From JACNKJ01 sp964440095 (GTDB lineage Bacteria > Krumholzibacteriota > Krumholzibacteriia > JACNKJ01): a stretch of 14,606 nucleotides of DNA. The position numbers were made by a program, and so were the translations under genes. The stretch spans positions 1 to 14,606 of the forward strand of contig CAYTPZ010000043.1 in NCBI GenBank assembly GCA_964440095.1, in the 5' to 3' direction. Within the stretch, counting starts at the first letter, position 1; every line of letters starts with the position of its first letter. Shown here piece by piece: positions 1 through 6,840 of this stretch. The notes beneath the pieces are model-generated. The model made no database searches and was not told the DNA's origin. It was given only the letters and a program-made list of their open reading frames with translations.

Positions 1-171
1 AAATGCAGACCATCCCTATTCCTCGGCTTGGTTCTGGCACCTAGGCGAGGACTCATCATGTAATATATTTACTCCAAACGGGGGAGACTACATTCTCGGA
101 AAACAAGCTGAGGTTCGGATCGCGTTATGAACTGGTAACTTTCTAGCAACAGAAATGGACAATCGGGACAG

Positions 172-203
172 AAAAAAACGGGGGAGCGGCCGCTCCCCCG
201 TTT
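172..203 (-). terminator. Rho-independent terminator of the OFA-family transporter gene
   Basis: A perfect inverted repeat at 176-203 has a very GC-rich stem containing GGGGGAGCGG and its complement. On the minus strand it is followed by a run of seven T (complement of the A run at 172-178). It lies 22 bp past the stop codon of the minus-strand transporter gene, the expected place for its intrinsic terminator. The A-rich and T-rich flanks could also give weak activity in the plus direction. Confidence 0.88.
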
Positions 204-225
204 CTTTACTGCGATCTGTGTGCGA

Positions 226-1488
226 CTAGGCCGTCTGGGCCTTGGGTGCGCGCAGCATCATGGCGATGACCGAGGCCACCAGACAGGCTACGCCCGCGAT
301 GGTGAAGGCCAGCGGGAAGTTGTTCAGGTCGCCGAGCTTGCCGCCCATGATCGGTCCCAGAATTCCACCCACACCGTAGGCCAGGAAAACCCAGCCGTAG
401 TTCTGCCCGACGAACTTGGTGCCGAAGGTGTCGGCAGTCGTGGTCGGGAAGAGGGCGAAGTTGCCGCCGAAGTTGAATCCGATCAGCGTCGCGCCGAGAT
501 AGAGCAGGGCCTTGGTGCCGGCCATGTAGGGAAAGAGAATCACGATGATTCCCTGCACGGCAGTCATGATGACCACGGACCTCTTGCGTCCCAGCTTGTC
601 GCTCATGGCGCCCCAGGCGATACGGCCGATGCCGTTGGCCAGGGAGAAGAACACGGCCATGGCCGTGCCGGCGACCGCGGATGCCGCCAGTGGGTCAAGT
701 CCTCCCTTGATCAGTGCCTCACTCGGATAGAGCTTCATCAGGCCGATGGACATGAGTCCCGCACCCGCGCTGAACAGGAAGGTGAGGAAGATCATGTAGA
801 ACTGCGGAGTGCGAAGCATCGAGCCGGAGTTGTAGTCCACCATGCCGGCCAGGGGCTTGCCGCCGGTCGCCGCTGTGGGGGGCGTGTAGCCCGCGGGGAG
901 CCAGCCCTTCGGAGGAAAGACCATGACGAGTCCGCCGAGGATGGTCGCGACGGCGAAGACGATGCCGTAGACGATGAAGGTGTTGGACAGGCCCATGTTC
1001 TCGATCATGTGGCCCCAGGCGCCGGCCATCTTCACCCAGATCGTCGCGCCGAAGCCGAAGCCGGCGACCGCGAGACCGGTGATGAGGCCCTTCTTGTCGG
1101 GGAACCAGCGCATGCCCACCGCGATGGGAACCACGTAAGCCAAGCCGATGCCCGAGCCGCCGATGATGCCCACGAAGATGAAGATGGGCCAGAATGAGGT
1201 GCCGCCGAAGAGTCCGGCCAGCAGGTAGCCCGTGCCGAGCACGAGGCCGCCGGCGATGGCCAGCTTGCGCGGGCCGACCTTGGGCATCATGCGTCCGGCG
1301 ATGACCATGACGATGGCGAAGAGCGCCAGGCCCGCCGAGAAGACCATCTGGGTTTCCGTCTTGGTCCATTCGGCCTCGACGAGGGGCTTGGTGAAGACGC
1401 TCCAGGCGTAAATTGCGCCCAGGCAGAGCTGGATGAGAATGGCGCCGACCACCACAAGCCAGCGGTTCATCACTTTCGTGTCGGTCAT
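226..1488 (-). CDS. OFA-family MFS transporter (oxalate/formate antiporter-like)
   Basis: This is a 420-residue inner-membrane carrier of the major facilitator superfamily, closest in pattern to the oxalate/formate antiporter (OFA) family, which moves small monocarboxylates or dicarboxylates. About 12 hydrophobic segments are visible. Family marks include the N-terminal MNRWLVVVGA...AIYAWSVF segment (residues 7-32), a motif-A-like loop at 65-76, WFPDKKGLITGLAVAGFGFG (128-147), and a second-half motif-A repeat, MSDKLGRKR (295-303), preceded by a helix-8 arginine (R289). I start at 1488 rather than at the upstream in-frame ATG at 1536 because GGAGGT sits 5 nt upstream of 1488, and the 1536 codon falls in a candidate -10 box. 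The gene is monocistronic, with its own promoter and terminator. Substrate is not determined: in OxlT a TM11 lysine pairs with the TM8 arginine, and the likely TM11 here (NYGWVFLAYGVGG, 363-375) has no lysine. Confidence 0.9.
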   Translation of the reverse strand: MTDTKVMNRWLVVVGAILIQLCLGAIYAWSVFTKPLVEAEWTKTETQMVFSAGLALFAIVMVIAGRMMPKVGPRKLAIAGGLVLGTGYLLAGLFGGTSFWPIFIFVGIIGGSGIGLAYVVPIAVGMRWFPDKKGLITGLAVAGFGFGATIWVKMAGAWGHMIENMGLSNTFIVYGIVFAVATILGGLVMVFPPKGWLPAGYTPPTAATGGKPLAGMVDYNSGSMLRTPQFYMIFLTFLFSAGAGLMSIGLMKLYPSEALIKGGLDPLAASAVAGTAMAVFFSLANGIGRIAWGAMSDKLGRKRSVVIMTAVQGIIVILFPYMAGTKALLYLGATLIGFNFGGNFALFPTTTADTFGTKFVGQNYGWVFLAYGVGGILGPIMGGKLGDLNNFPLAFTIAGVACLVASVIAMMLRAPKAQTA

Positions 1489-1534
1489 CGGGGACCTCCG
1501 TTTTACGGCCATTGTGAAATTCGGAACGTGGATC

Positions 1535-1563
1535 AAGGTAGTGCCGGAATTTCAGATCCGCAA
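1535..1563 (-). promoter_or_regulatory. Candidate sigma70-type promoter of the OFA transporter gene
   Basis: Reading the minus strand, TTGCGG (1563-1558) and TACCTT (1540-1535) are separated by exactly 17 bp. This puts a start site near 1528 and gives a leader of about 40 nt to the ATG at 1488. Both boxes are imperfect, so this is a pattern match only. Confidence 0.4.
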
Positions 1564-1566
1564 GAC

Positions 1567-1598
1567 AAAATAGCCCTTCCCTCGGCAAGGGAAGGGCT
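1567..1598 (-). terminator. Rho-independent terminator of the DUF3857 operon
   Basis: Two 11-bp arms, AGCCCTTCCCT (1572-1582) and its complement (1588-1598), enclose a 5-nt loop. On the minus strand the stem is followed by ATTTTG (complement of 1566-1571). It lies 35 bp past the stop codon of the minus-strand gene at 1633 and just upstream of the transporter promoter, so it insulates the two transcription units. Confidence 0.85.
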
Positions 1599-1632
1599 TG
1601 AATAGTAAGGATATAGCCAATGTTTTAGTACG

Positions 1633-3495
1633 TTACTCGCTTGATTTCTTCAGGACTAGTTGTAGAACTGATGCATCCATGGCGTCCAGCATGGCCGCGC
1701 GATAGTCTGTCCAATCGCTGGTCCTAATGGGTTCTTCACTGCATTCGAGATCATAGCGGAGCAGAATTCTATTCCCATCATGCTCGGCTGAAACTGAAAT
1801 TGATCCCATTGCGAAGACAGAGCTCATCGACTCGGGCAGCTTCACCTCCCAGCCTTCTGGAATCAGCAAATCCCATTCACAACGGTAGACCAGAAGGTTC
1901 TCCGGCAGCCAGGCAAGCTCACGCTCGGCTTGATTGATACCGGCCGGCTTAAAATCGCTGGGCGCCAGCGGCGGGAAGGGCGGCGCGAGCATGACGAAAC
2001 CATCCTCGTCGGCCTCGGGCATGGCCGCCTTGATGTCCAAACTACCTTGCAAGATCGCCGGCGTCATGTTCCGCAGCGCGATGTTCGACGCTTCCGCGTC
2101 TTCGCCCCAAGTTGCCGCCCAGTCTGAAAGCAGGTCCTGCGGCTGGCCCAGGCCAAGGTTCTGCGCGGCCGGGCCGAAGAGCGAAATGTCGGCCTTGGCC
2201 TCGCCGGTCTCGAGATTCCAGAAGGCCTTCATCTCGACGCGATCATCCATCCTCCAGAGACTGTGCCAAGTGGCTGAGGCATCGGTGTCCAGGGAAAGCA
2301 TAAGGCGAGGCTCGGGGCGCGCGTCCACCTGCCAGCCGGGGCCGTCCACATGGACGGATTTTCCATTTCTCGATTTCAATAAAACGCCGGGCGAACTCAG
2401 GGCGCTTACAGCCGGCGCGGCGTCCATGAGGCTACGCCAGCGTGCAGGGAAATAGAGGTCGGCGGGAGCACTTTCAGATTGGCAGCAGGCGAGAAGGATC
2501 AGGGTCCTCTCCAGATCGCTGGCCGTAGCGCTCTCGAGGCATTCGCCTACAGTTCTCGGCGGCCGGGACCAAGGCAAGAGACTGTGACGGACGCGGGTTA
2601 CCCGGGACGCTATCCAGTCCATCCACATGTCCAAGCGAGCTTCCATGCCCAGGGGATGATGCTCGTCCTCCAGATCTTTCAACTCACTATGAAGATCGCC
2701 GAGATCGGAAAGGGCATCTGTGCTCGCCTCTACTAGAGCTTTCGCGAGATTCATCCAGTCACCCGATTCATACACCGCAATCCAGGGCAGCTGATCGCCG
2801 GTGCGGGCGTTCAAATCGTGGGGGCGAGGCGGAAGATTTTCAGCGCGCCAATAAAGGCCACCGTTTTTCTCGGCGGGAGCGATTTCACCGAAAGCCGCTG
2901 CGGGATTCACCGCTTCGCCCTGCAAGCCGCGCACAAACAGCTCGCGCTCGGCCACGGGGAATTCCCCGTGGAAGAAAAAGTGACGCCCGTAGGGCAGCCA
3001 ACCCGGCTCAAAATCGAAGATCGTATAGTCCAGCCAAACTGTAACGCCACGCTCCAGGCCCACGCGGGTCACGACCATTTCGCGAATGTCGATGAAATCA
3101 ACGGCGCGATCGAATCCGCCGAAAGGTGTCACCTCGTTGTGCGCGTTGTCCGGCGCATTCTGCACGGAGCCGTCATTCAGATGAGTTTGGTTAGCGTGAA
3201 TGTCGAGCTTCTGTCGGCTGGCGTCCCAGGCCAATCGCGGATCGCCTAAGTGGTCGATGGCATATTCGCTGTAGAGGCGAATCAATTCTTGATGACGCCA
3301 CACCGTCCGCCCGTCGGCGTAGTCGATGTAGTCGCCCTCGAAAAGCACGATGGCTTCTTCCTCCCCCGCGTTTTTCAGCGATGGCGATGCCGCGATTCTC
3401 GCGCGAATAGCGTCCTCATCAAGCGGACCGGCGGGAGTCGCCAAGGCGGGAGAGAGAAGCAGGATTGAACAGAGAATCCATAGGGTCGTCTTCAT
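1633..3495 (-). CDS. Exported DUF3857-like protein with a degenerate transglutaminase-type domain
   Basis: This is a 620-residue protein with a Sec signal peptide (hydrophobic core ending in ...LSPALA, about residues 1-20), so it is probably periplasmic or surface-exposed. Residues from about 40 to 220 resemble a DUF3857 beta-domain (HQELIRLYSEYAIDHLGD near the start). Residues 280-370 look like a remnant of the transglutaminase-like fold. When the helix ASDLERTLILLACC is laid against GVCKDIAGILVTML of the upstream partner, the catalytic cysteine position is Asp327, and no FNHC- or LDPTW-like segments are found. I infer a non-enzymatic paralogue. The ATG overlaps the upstream TGA by one base (TGATG); a GTG one codon earlier is also open, but GGGAG is better spaced for the ATG. 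Translational coupling suggests the pair work together, perhaps as a complex. The molecular role of DUF3857 proteins is unknown. Confidence 0.8.
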   Translation of the reverse strand: MKTTLWILCSILLLSPALATPAGPLDEDAIRARIAASPSLKNAGEEEAIVLFEGDYIDYADGRTVWRHQELIRLYSEYAIDHLGDPRLAWDASRQKLDIHANQTHLNDGSVQNAPDNAHNEVTPFGGFDRAVDFIDIREMVVTRVGLERGVTVWLDYTIFDFEPGWLPYGRHFFFHGEFPVAERELFVRGLQGEAVNPAAAFGEIAPAEKNGGLYWRAENLPPRPHDLNARTGDQLPWIAVYESGDWMNLAKALVEASTDALSDLGDLHSELKDLEDEHHPLGMEARLDMWMDWIASRVTRVRHSLLPWSRPPRTVGECLESATASDLERTLILLACCQSESAPADLYFPARWRSLMDAAPAVSALSSPGVLLKSRNGKSVHVDGPGWQVDARPEPRLMLSLDTDASATWHSLWRMDDRVEMKAFWNLETGEAKADISLFGPAAQNLGLGQPQDLLSDWAATWGEDAEASNIALRNMTPAILQGSLDIKAAMPEADEDGFVMLAPPFPPLAPSDFKPAGINQAERELAWLPENLLVYRCEWDLLIPEGWEVKLPESMSSVFAMGSISVSAEHDGNRILLRYDLECSEEPIRTSDWTDYRAAMLDAMDASVLQLVLKKSSE

Positions 3496-5459
3496 CACTT
3501 GCTCCCTTCGCCGCGCAGGAGGATTTCCGTCTCCGCGCCCTCCGCGAACTTGGTTCTGGCCCCGTGAACTTCCGGCCAGTCCTCTGCTTCCACGAGCCTT
3601 CGCCCGAGAGTTGCCGTTGCACTCAGGCTCAGTTTACGGCCGTCCAGCTTCCAGTCCAGGCTGGCTGATGCGGCCTGGCCGGGGCTCTCCTCGTCGCTGG
3701 GAGTCTCGGCCTCATACTTTTTCGGCAGGGTCACTTCTTCATCCACGACCACGGTTTGCGGCGCCCATAGGAATGCGGGATGGATTCGTTCCTCGGCATC
3801 CGGAGCGACTGCGAGACGATTGAGTGTTCCGTAATCGCCGACCAGTAACATGGCTGGCGATACAAAGCGCATGTCCGCGCCCAGATCTGTGGCGAAATTC
3901 GGCACGCGATACTCAAGTTCAAGGATCGTATCGATGGTGAAGTCCCGATGGTCGCTGATCTTGAAGTCCAGCAATTCAGCTCGCGGTGAAAGTCGGCGCA
4001 TCCATCCTTCGAGATAGCGATGCATTTCGCGAGCCGGACGATCAGCCCGCACCCCGCGCAAGCGGCCGTCGGCGATACCTTTGCCCGTCAGGGTGAAGCT
4101 GCCCTTCAATGAACCGTCGGCGGCAAGCTCGGCGCGGGATACAACGTCCATCTGATTTTCTTCAGGACCGAAGGCGGGAATCATCATGCGTGTTTCGCCC
4201 CAGGGCGTGCCGATGACGAAGTGCTGCTCGCCCTCCCAGCGGCTCCAGAGCGGATTATTCCAGGGCGCCCATGTGGGATCGAGCATGAGGTAGTCGCCGT
4301 CGTCCTTCTTGAGCGCCACCACACAGTGATTGAATTGATCGGCGGGCACGGCTTCTACCCTCGCGCCGGCCATGGTCATGGCTGCGTAGGTTTCGAATCC
4401 GGCCACGCGGAGCATGGTCACCAAGATGCCTGCGATGTCCTTGCACACACCGCAGCGGTCCTCGAAGGTCATGGACGATGGATGAATCGTGTAGCCCTCG
4501 CCTTCGCCCATGCTCAGGCCGCTGTAGCGGATGTTCTGCGCCACCCAGTGGAGCAGGGCGGCGATGGCCTCGTCCTCGGAAAGCCCGCGCGTGATTTCGC
4601 GCACCTTGGTGTCGATCTCATCATTGCTCGCAAAGACCCATTCGTTGGTCTCGTAGAACCAGCGGCTCTTGGCTTCCCAATCTTCGGCCGTGGCCATGAC
4701 CACCTTGGGCGCGATGTCGGTGAGGTCGGGCATGCGCGGCTCGCGCTCGATGGCGGACATGTCCTCGCGCCAAAATCGATAGACGAAATGCTCCTCGTCA
4801 AAACTCAGGCTGCTGGCCACTTCTCCATTATAGACGGTATACTGCAGGGGCTTGTCTTTGGGCAGACGCAGTTCGTAGCTCTTTTCCACAAAGGGCTGAT
4901 TGCCCTGGAAGGTGACCACGTCGTAGAAGTGTCCGCGCATGGGCGGGATGAAGCGCTCCTCGTCGTCCGCATAGAGATAGGCAATCAGGAAGCCCTTGGT
5001 GTAGGCCAGTGACTCCAATGCGTCACCCGGCGCCAGGGCCGGAATGCCCAGCACCTTCATGCGCGCGCCCCAGTAGATCATGCTGGCGGGGGCGGTGGTG
5101 TCGACCAGAGCGGCCGGGTCCACGTCCACGGTGGTGGAATCGGCCCGGTGGATGCGAACTCCCAGCACTTGCACGTCGTTGGAGGTGGGATCGTAGTCGA
5201 AGCGCAGGGCCCGCAGCGCCCTCGCTCCGCCAGGCTCTAGCACCTTGATCAAACGGTGCTCGTAGCGATGGGAGAGGCCGCTGTCTTCCACCTCGACCAC
5301 ACTGCGGTCGAAAAGAATGAGTCGGTCAGCGCCGTCGTATTTACTGTCGTCGGCGTTCTCGATCAGCTCGCGTGCTTCGCCGGGATCGAGCAGTTGGGGC
5401 TCGGCGGTGGCGCCGCCCGCCAGCAGCAGGGCTGTCAGAAAGATCATCGCTCGGGGCAT
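3495..5459 (-). CDS. Exported DUF3857 / transglutaminase-like protein
   Basis: This 654-residue protein has a short Sec signal peptide (...LLLAGGATA, about residues 1-19), followed by a DUF3857 domain (about 45-220), a transglutaminase-like domain (about 270-410) and a C-terminal beta-rich domain. The papain-like triad is visible: Cys339 in GVCKDIAG, His378 in QFNHCVVAL and Asp394 in YLMLDPTWA. Related proteins are presumed to be periplasmic thiol proteases or crosslinking enzymes, but no substrate is established. The start is supported by GAGGAGG 4 nt upstream of the ATG. It is the first gene of a two-gene operon and overlaps the start of a triad-less partner. The 210-bp divergent space to the HNH gene must hold its promoter; I did not find a convincing one. 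Confidence 0.88.
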   Translation of the reverse strand: MPRAMIFLTALLLAGGATAEPQLLDPGEARELIENADDSKYDGADRLILFDRSVVEVEDSGLSHRYEHRLIKVLEPGGARALRALRFDYDPTSNDVQVLGVRIHRADSTTVDVDPAALVDTTAPASMIYWGARMKVLGIPALAPGDALESLAYTKGFLIAYLYADDEERFIPPMRGHFYDVVTFQGNQPFVEKSYELRLPKDKPLQYTVYNGEVASSLSFDEEHFVYRFWREDMSAIEREPRMPDLTDIAPKVVMATAEDWEAKSRWFYETNEWVFASNDEIDTKVREITRGLSEDEAIAALLHWVAQNIRYSGLSMGEGEGYTIHPSSMTFEDRCGVCKDIAGILVTMLRVAGFETYAAMTMAGARVEAVPADQFNHCVVALKKDDGDYLMLDPTWAPWNNPLWSRWEGEQHFVIGTPWGETRMMIPAFGPEENQMDVVSRAELAADGSLKGSFTLTGKGIADGRLRGVRADRPAREMHRYLEGWMRRLSPRAELLDFKISDHRDFTIDTILELEYRVPNFATDLGADMRFVSPAMLLVGDYGTLNRLAVAPDAEERIHPAFLWAPQTVVVDEEVTLPKKYEAETPSDEESPGQAASASLDWKLDGRKLSLSATATLGRRLVEAEDWPEVHGARTKFAEGAETEILLRGEGSK

Positions 5460-5551
5460 GGGGCCTCCTCGCTGGAATGTCAGAAGAATGCGCCATCCTA
5501 GCGCGAGCTTTGATCGGGGTCTAGTGGGGGTCTTGGTTTTAGCAAGAATCG

Positions 5552-5564
5552 AGCCATGATGGCT
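5552..5564. promoter_or_regulatory. Small operator-like palindrome in a divergent intergenic region
   Basis: AGCCAT-G-ATGGCT is a perfect inverted repeat with a one-base centre. It lies between the divergent DUF3857 operon and the HNH gene, about 30 bp upstream of the HNH -35 box. It could bind a regulator of either unit, but a 6-bp half-site can arise by chance. Confidence 0.22.
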
Positions 5565-5595
5565 TGTAACGGGCTGATATAAAACAAGTTAGGCC

Positions 5596-5624
5596 TTGCG
5601 CTCGTGGCGGCGACGTGCTATATT
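5596..5624 (+). promoter_or_regulatory. Sigma70-type promoter of the HNH gene
   Basis: TTGCGC (5596-5601) and TATATT (5619-5624) are separated by 17 bp, and a TG one base before the -10 box makes an extended -10. Transcription would start near 5631, about 40 nt before the chosen ATG at 5671. This argues against translation starting from the earlier in-frame ATG at 5596, which lies in the -35 box. Confidence 0.6.
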
Positions 5625-5670
5625 CCTAGCCTCCCCGACATCCTCCCGCGACTCTATTTTGGAGGCCGGG

Positions 5671-6747
5671 ATGTCCGCTTCGACGCTTCACCAAAACTTG
5701 CTCGCCGCCCTATCCGAACTTGCGCGTGTCGAGAAGCGCGCCGTTCTGCTTTTCGCCGAGATCGCCGAGGGGCGTCTCTACCGCGAGCTAGGTTACTCCT
5801 CGATGCTGCAGTACGCACGCGTGGGTCTGCAGTTTTCCGATGCGAAGTTCTATCAGTTTCAAAGAATCGGCAATTCCTTCACGACCCTGCCGGAAGTAAA
5901 GAGCGCCTTGGCCTCCGGAGAACTGGCCTGGACCAAGGCGCGGGTGGTCGCAAGTGTGGCCAAGCCGGAAACTCAAAAGGCCTGGATTGAAGAGGCGAAG
6001 AAGTCGGGACGCCGTGAGTTGGAAAACAAGGTGAAAGCCGCTCGGTCCAGTGAAGAACGCCCGCCGGCTTCGGATCTCTTTTCAGAGGAGAGATCCGCGC
6101 CGGCCGCACGGCGTGAAGTGAACCTGAACTTGAAGCTCGAACCAGAGCAGCTGGCCCAGCTGGAGGCGCTGATGGAAGTGCTGCGCAAGCAGGGCCTGAA
6201 GGGCTCGCGTGAAGAGGTGCTGCTTCAAGCCTTGGCCATGGCGGCGAGCGAAGATTGTACCCGGGTACAATCCCGGCCCAAGCAGGTGGTGATCTTCCAG
6301 TGCGAAGATTGTGGATCTAAGAAAGTACAGACGAGTCGCGGCCTGATCGAAGCCGAGCTTGCCGATTGCGACGTGAAGATATTGGGCAAAGACGGTATCA
6401 ACCGAAGCTCTATCCCACCTAAAACACGGAACCAAGTACTTGCCCGAGACCACCACAGCTGCCAGTCACTCGGCTGCGGCAACACCCGATTCTTGGAAAT
6501 CCACTATATCGAGCCCAGGTCCAAAGGCGGAGGCAATCAGCTAAGTAATTTGACCACACTCTGCTCCAGCTGCCACAGCCTGAGCCATTCCCGCTCCGGC
6601 GGCCAGCGGTCAGCGGCTAGCGGCCAGCGGTNNNNNNNNNNNNNNNNNNNNNNNNNNNNNNNNNNNNNNNNNNNNNNNNNNNNNNNNNNNNNNNNNNNNN
6701 NNNNNNNNNNNNNNNNNNNNNNNNNNNNNNNAGCGGTCAGCGGCTAG
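5671..6747 (+). CDS. HNH endonuclease-like protein, 3' end unresolved at an assembly gap
   Basis: The start at 5671 is set by GGAGG 5 nt upstream. Residues 1 to about 125 form a helical domain typical of large HNH-protein families (RLYRELGYSSMLQYARVGLQFSDAKFYQ split over 34-62). A linker follows, then a CxxC pair (C211, C214), then a C-terminal HNH domain. Zinc-site cysteines are C264, C269, C298 and C301. The HNH residues are H278 in EIHYIEPRSKGGG, N293 in SNLTTLC and H302 in SSCHSLSH (H306 also available). The family predicts a metal-dependent DNA nuclease; target and role are unknown, and many such genes are multi-copy. After residue about 309 the frame enters a heptamer repeat and a 100-N gap. 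The TAG at 6745-6747 is the first stop if the gap length is taken literally, but that length is almost certainly a placeholder. The linker is encoded by a perfect 20-bp palindrome (6253-6272). Confidence 0.78.
   Translation: MSASTLHQNLLAALSELARVEKRAVLLFAEIAEGRLYRELGYSSMLQYARVGLQFSDAKFYQFQRIGNSFTTLPEVKSALASGELAWTKARVVASVAKPETQKAWIEEAKKSGRRELENKVKAARSSEERPPASDLFSEERSAPAARREVNLNLKLEPEQLAQLEALMEVLRKQGLKGSREEVLLQALAMAASEDCTRVQSRPKQVVIFQCEDCGSKKVQTSRGLIEAELADCDVKILGKDGINRSSIPPKTRNQVLARDHHSCQSLGCGNTRFLEIHYIEPRSKGGGNQLSNLTTLCSSCHSLSHSRSGGQRSAASGQRXXXXXXXXXXXXXXXXXXXXXXXXXXXXXXXXXXAVSG
6253..6272. repeat. Perfect 20-bp palindrome inside the HNH gene (GTAC-N4-GTAC family)
   Basis: GATTGTACCCGGGTACAATC is its own reverse complement. 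It encodes residues 195-201 (DCTRVQS) in the linker between the helical domain and the CxxC segment. Its 16-bp core TTGTACCCGGGTACAA occurs again at 11669-11684 outside any gene, and a variant, TTGTACACGTGTACAA, occurs at 11595-11610. Confidence 0.85.
6604..6631. repeat. Heptamer tandem repeat, left of the assembly gap
   Basis: Four consecutive copies of a YAGCGGY heptamer, organised as a three-heptamer (21-bp) higher-order unit that begins again at the edge of the gap. In the HNH frame a full unit is seven codons without a stop and would encode a repeating RSAASGQ peptide. Confidence 0.88.
6632..6731. other. Assembly gap of 100 N
   Basis: Exactly 100 undetermined bases, a usual placeholder for a gap of unknown size. 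Both flanks are the same heptamer array: the 27 bases before the gap (6605-6631) are identical to the 27 bases after it (6732-6758). The gap may be a longer array that short reads could not cross, or an overlap that was not merged. Confidence 0.95.
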
Positions 6748-6765
6748 CGGCCAGCGGTTAGCGCC
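6732..6765. repeat. Heptamer tandem repeat, right of the assembly gap
   Basis: The array continues as a partial heptamer, three full YAGCGGY copies and a decayed last copy (TAGCGCC, 6759-6765). It ends 20 bp before the -35 box of the exporter operon. Confidence 0.86.
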
Positions 6766-6784
6766 TTCTGCCACATTCTCTGCC

Positions 6785-6813
6785 TTGAGACTGTCCCAAC
6801 ATGTGGTTACACT
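6785..6813 (+). promoter_or_regulatory. Sigma70-type promoter of the exporter operon
   Basis: TTGAGA (6785-6790) and TACACT (6808-6813) are separated by 17 bp, 27 bp before the ATG at 6841. Transcription would start near 6820 and give a leader of about 20 nt carrying the AGAGG ribosome-binding site. It is the only convincing promoter seen for the four overlapping genes to 11591. Confidence 0.6.
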
Positions 6814-6840
6814 GCCGGGGATCAATCCTGAGAGGAATTC

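Noticed and set aside
1..171. Possible end of a gene or a promoter at the left edge
   Set aside because: No open frame with coding character and no well-spaced -35/-10 pair could be found; the AT-rich TAATATATTT near 61-70 has no partner box.
220..1197. Plus-strand open frame of 325 codons opposite the OFA carrier
   Set aside because: The protein is rich in Asp, Gly, His and Arg with no hydrophobic pattern, as expected for the antisense of a high-GC membrane-protein gene.
6604..6765. Heptamer array considered as a CRISPR
   Set aside because: The units are contiguous 7-mers without spacers, and no cas genes are nearby.
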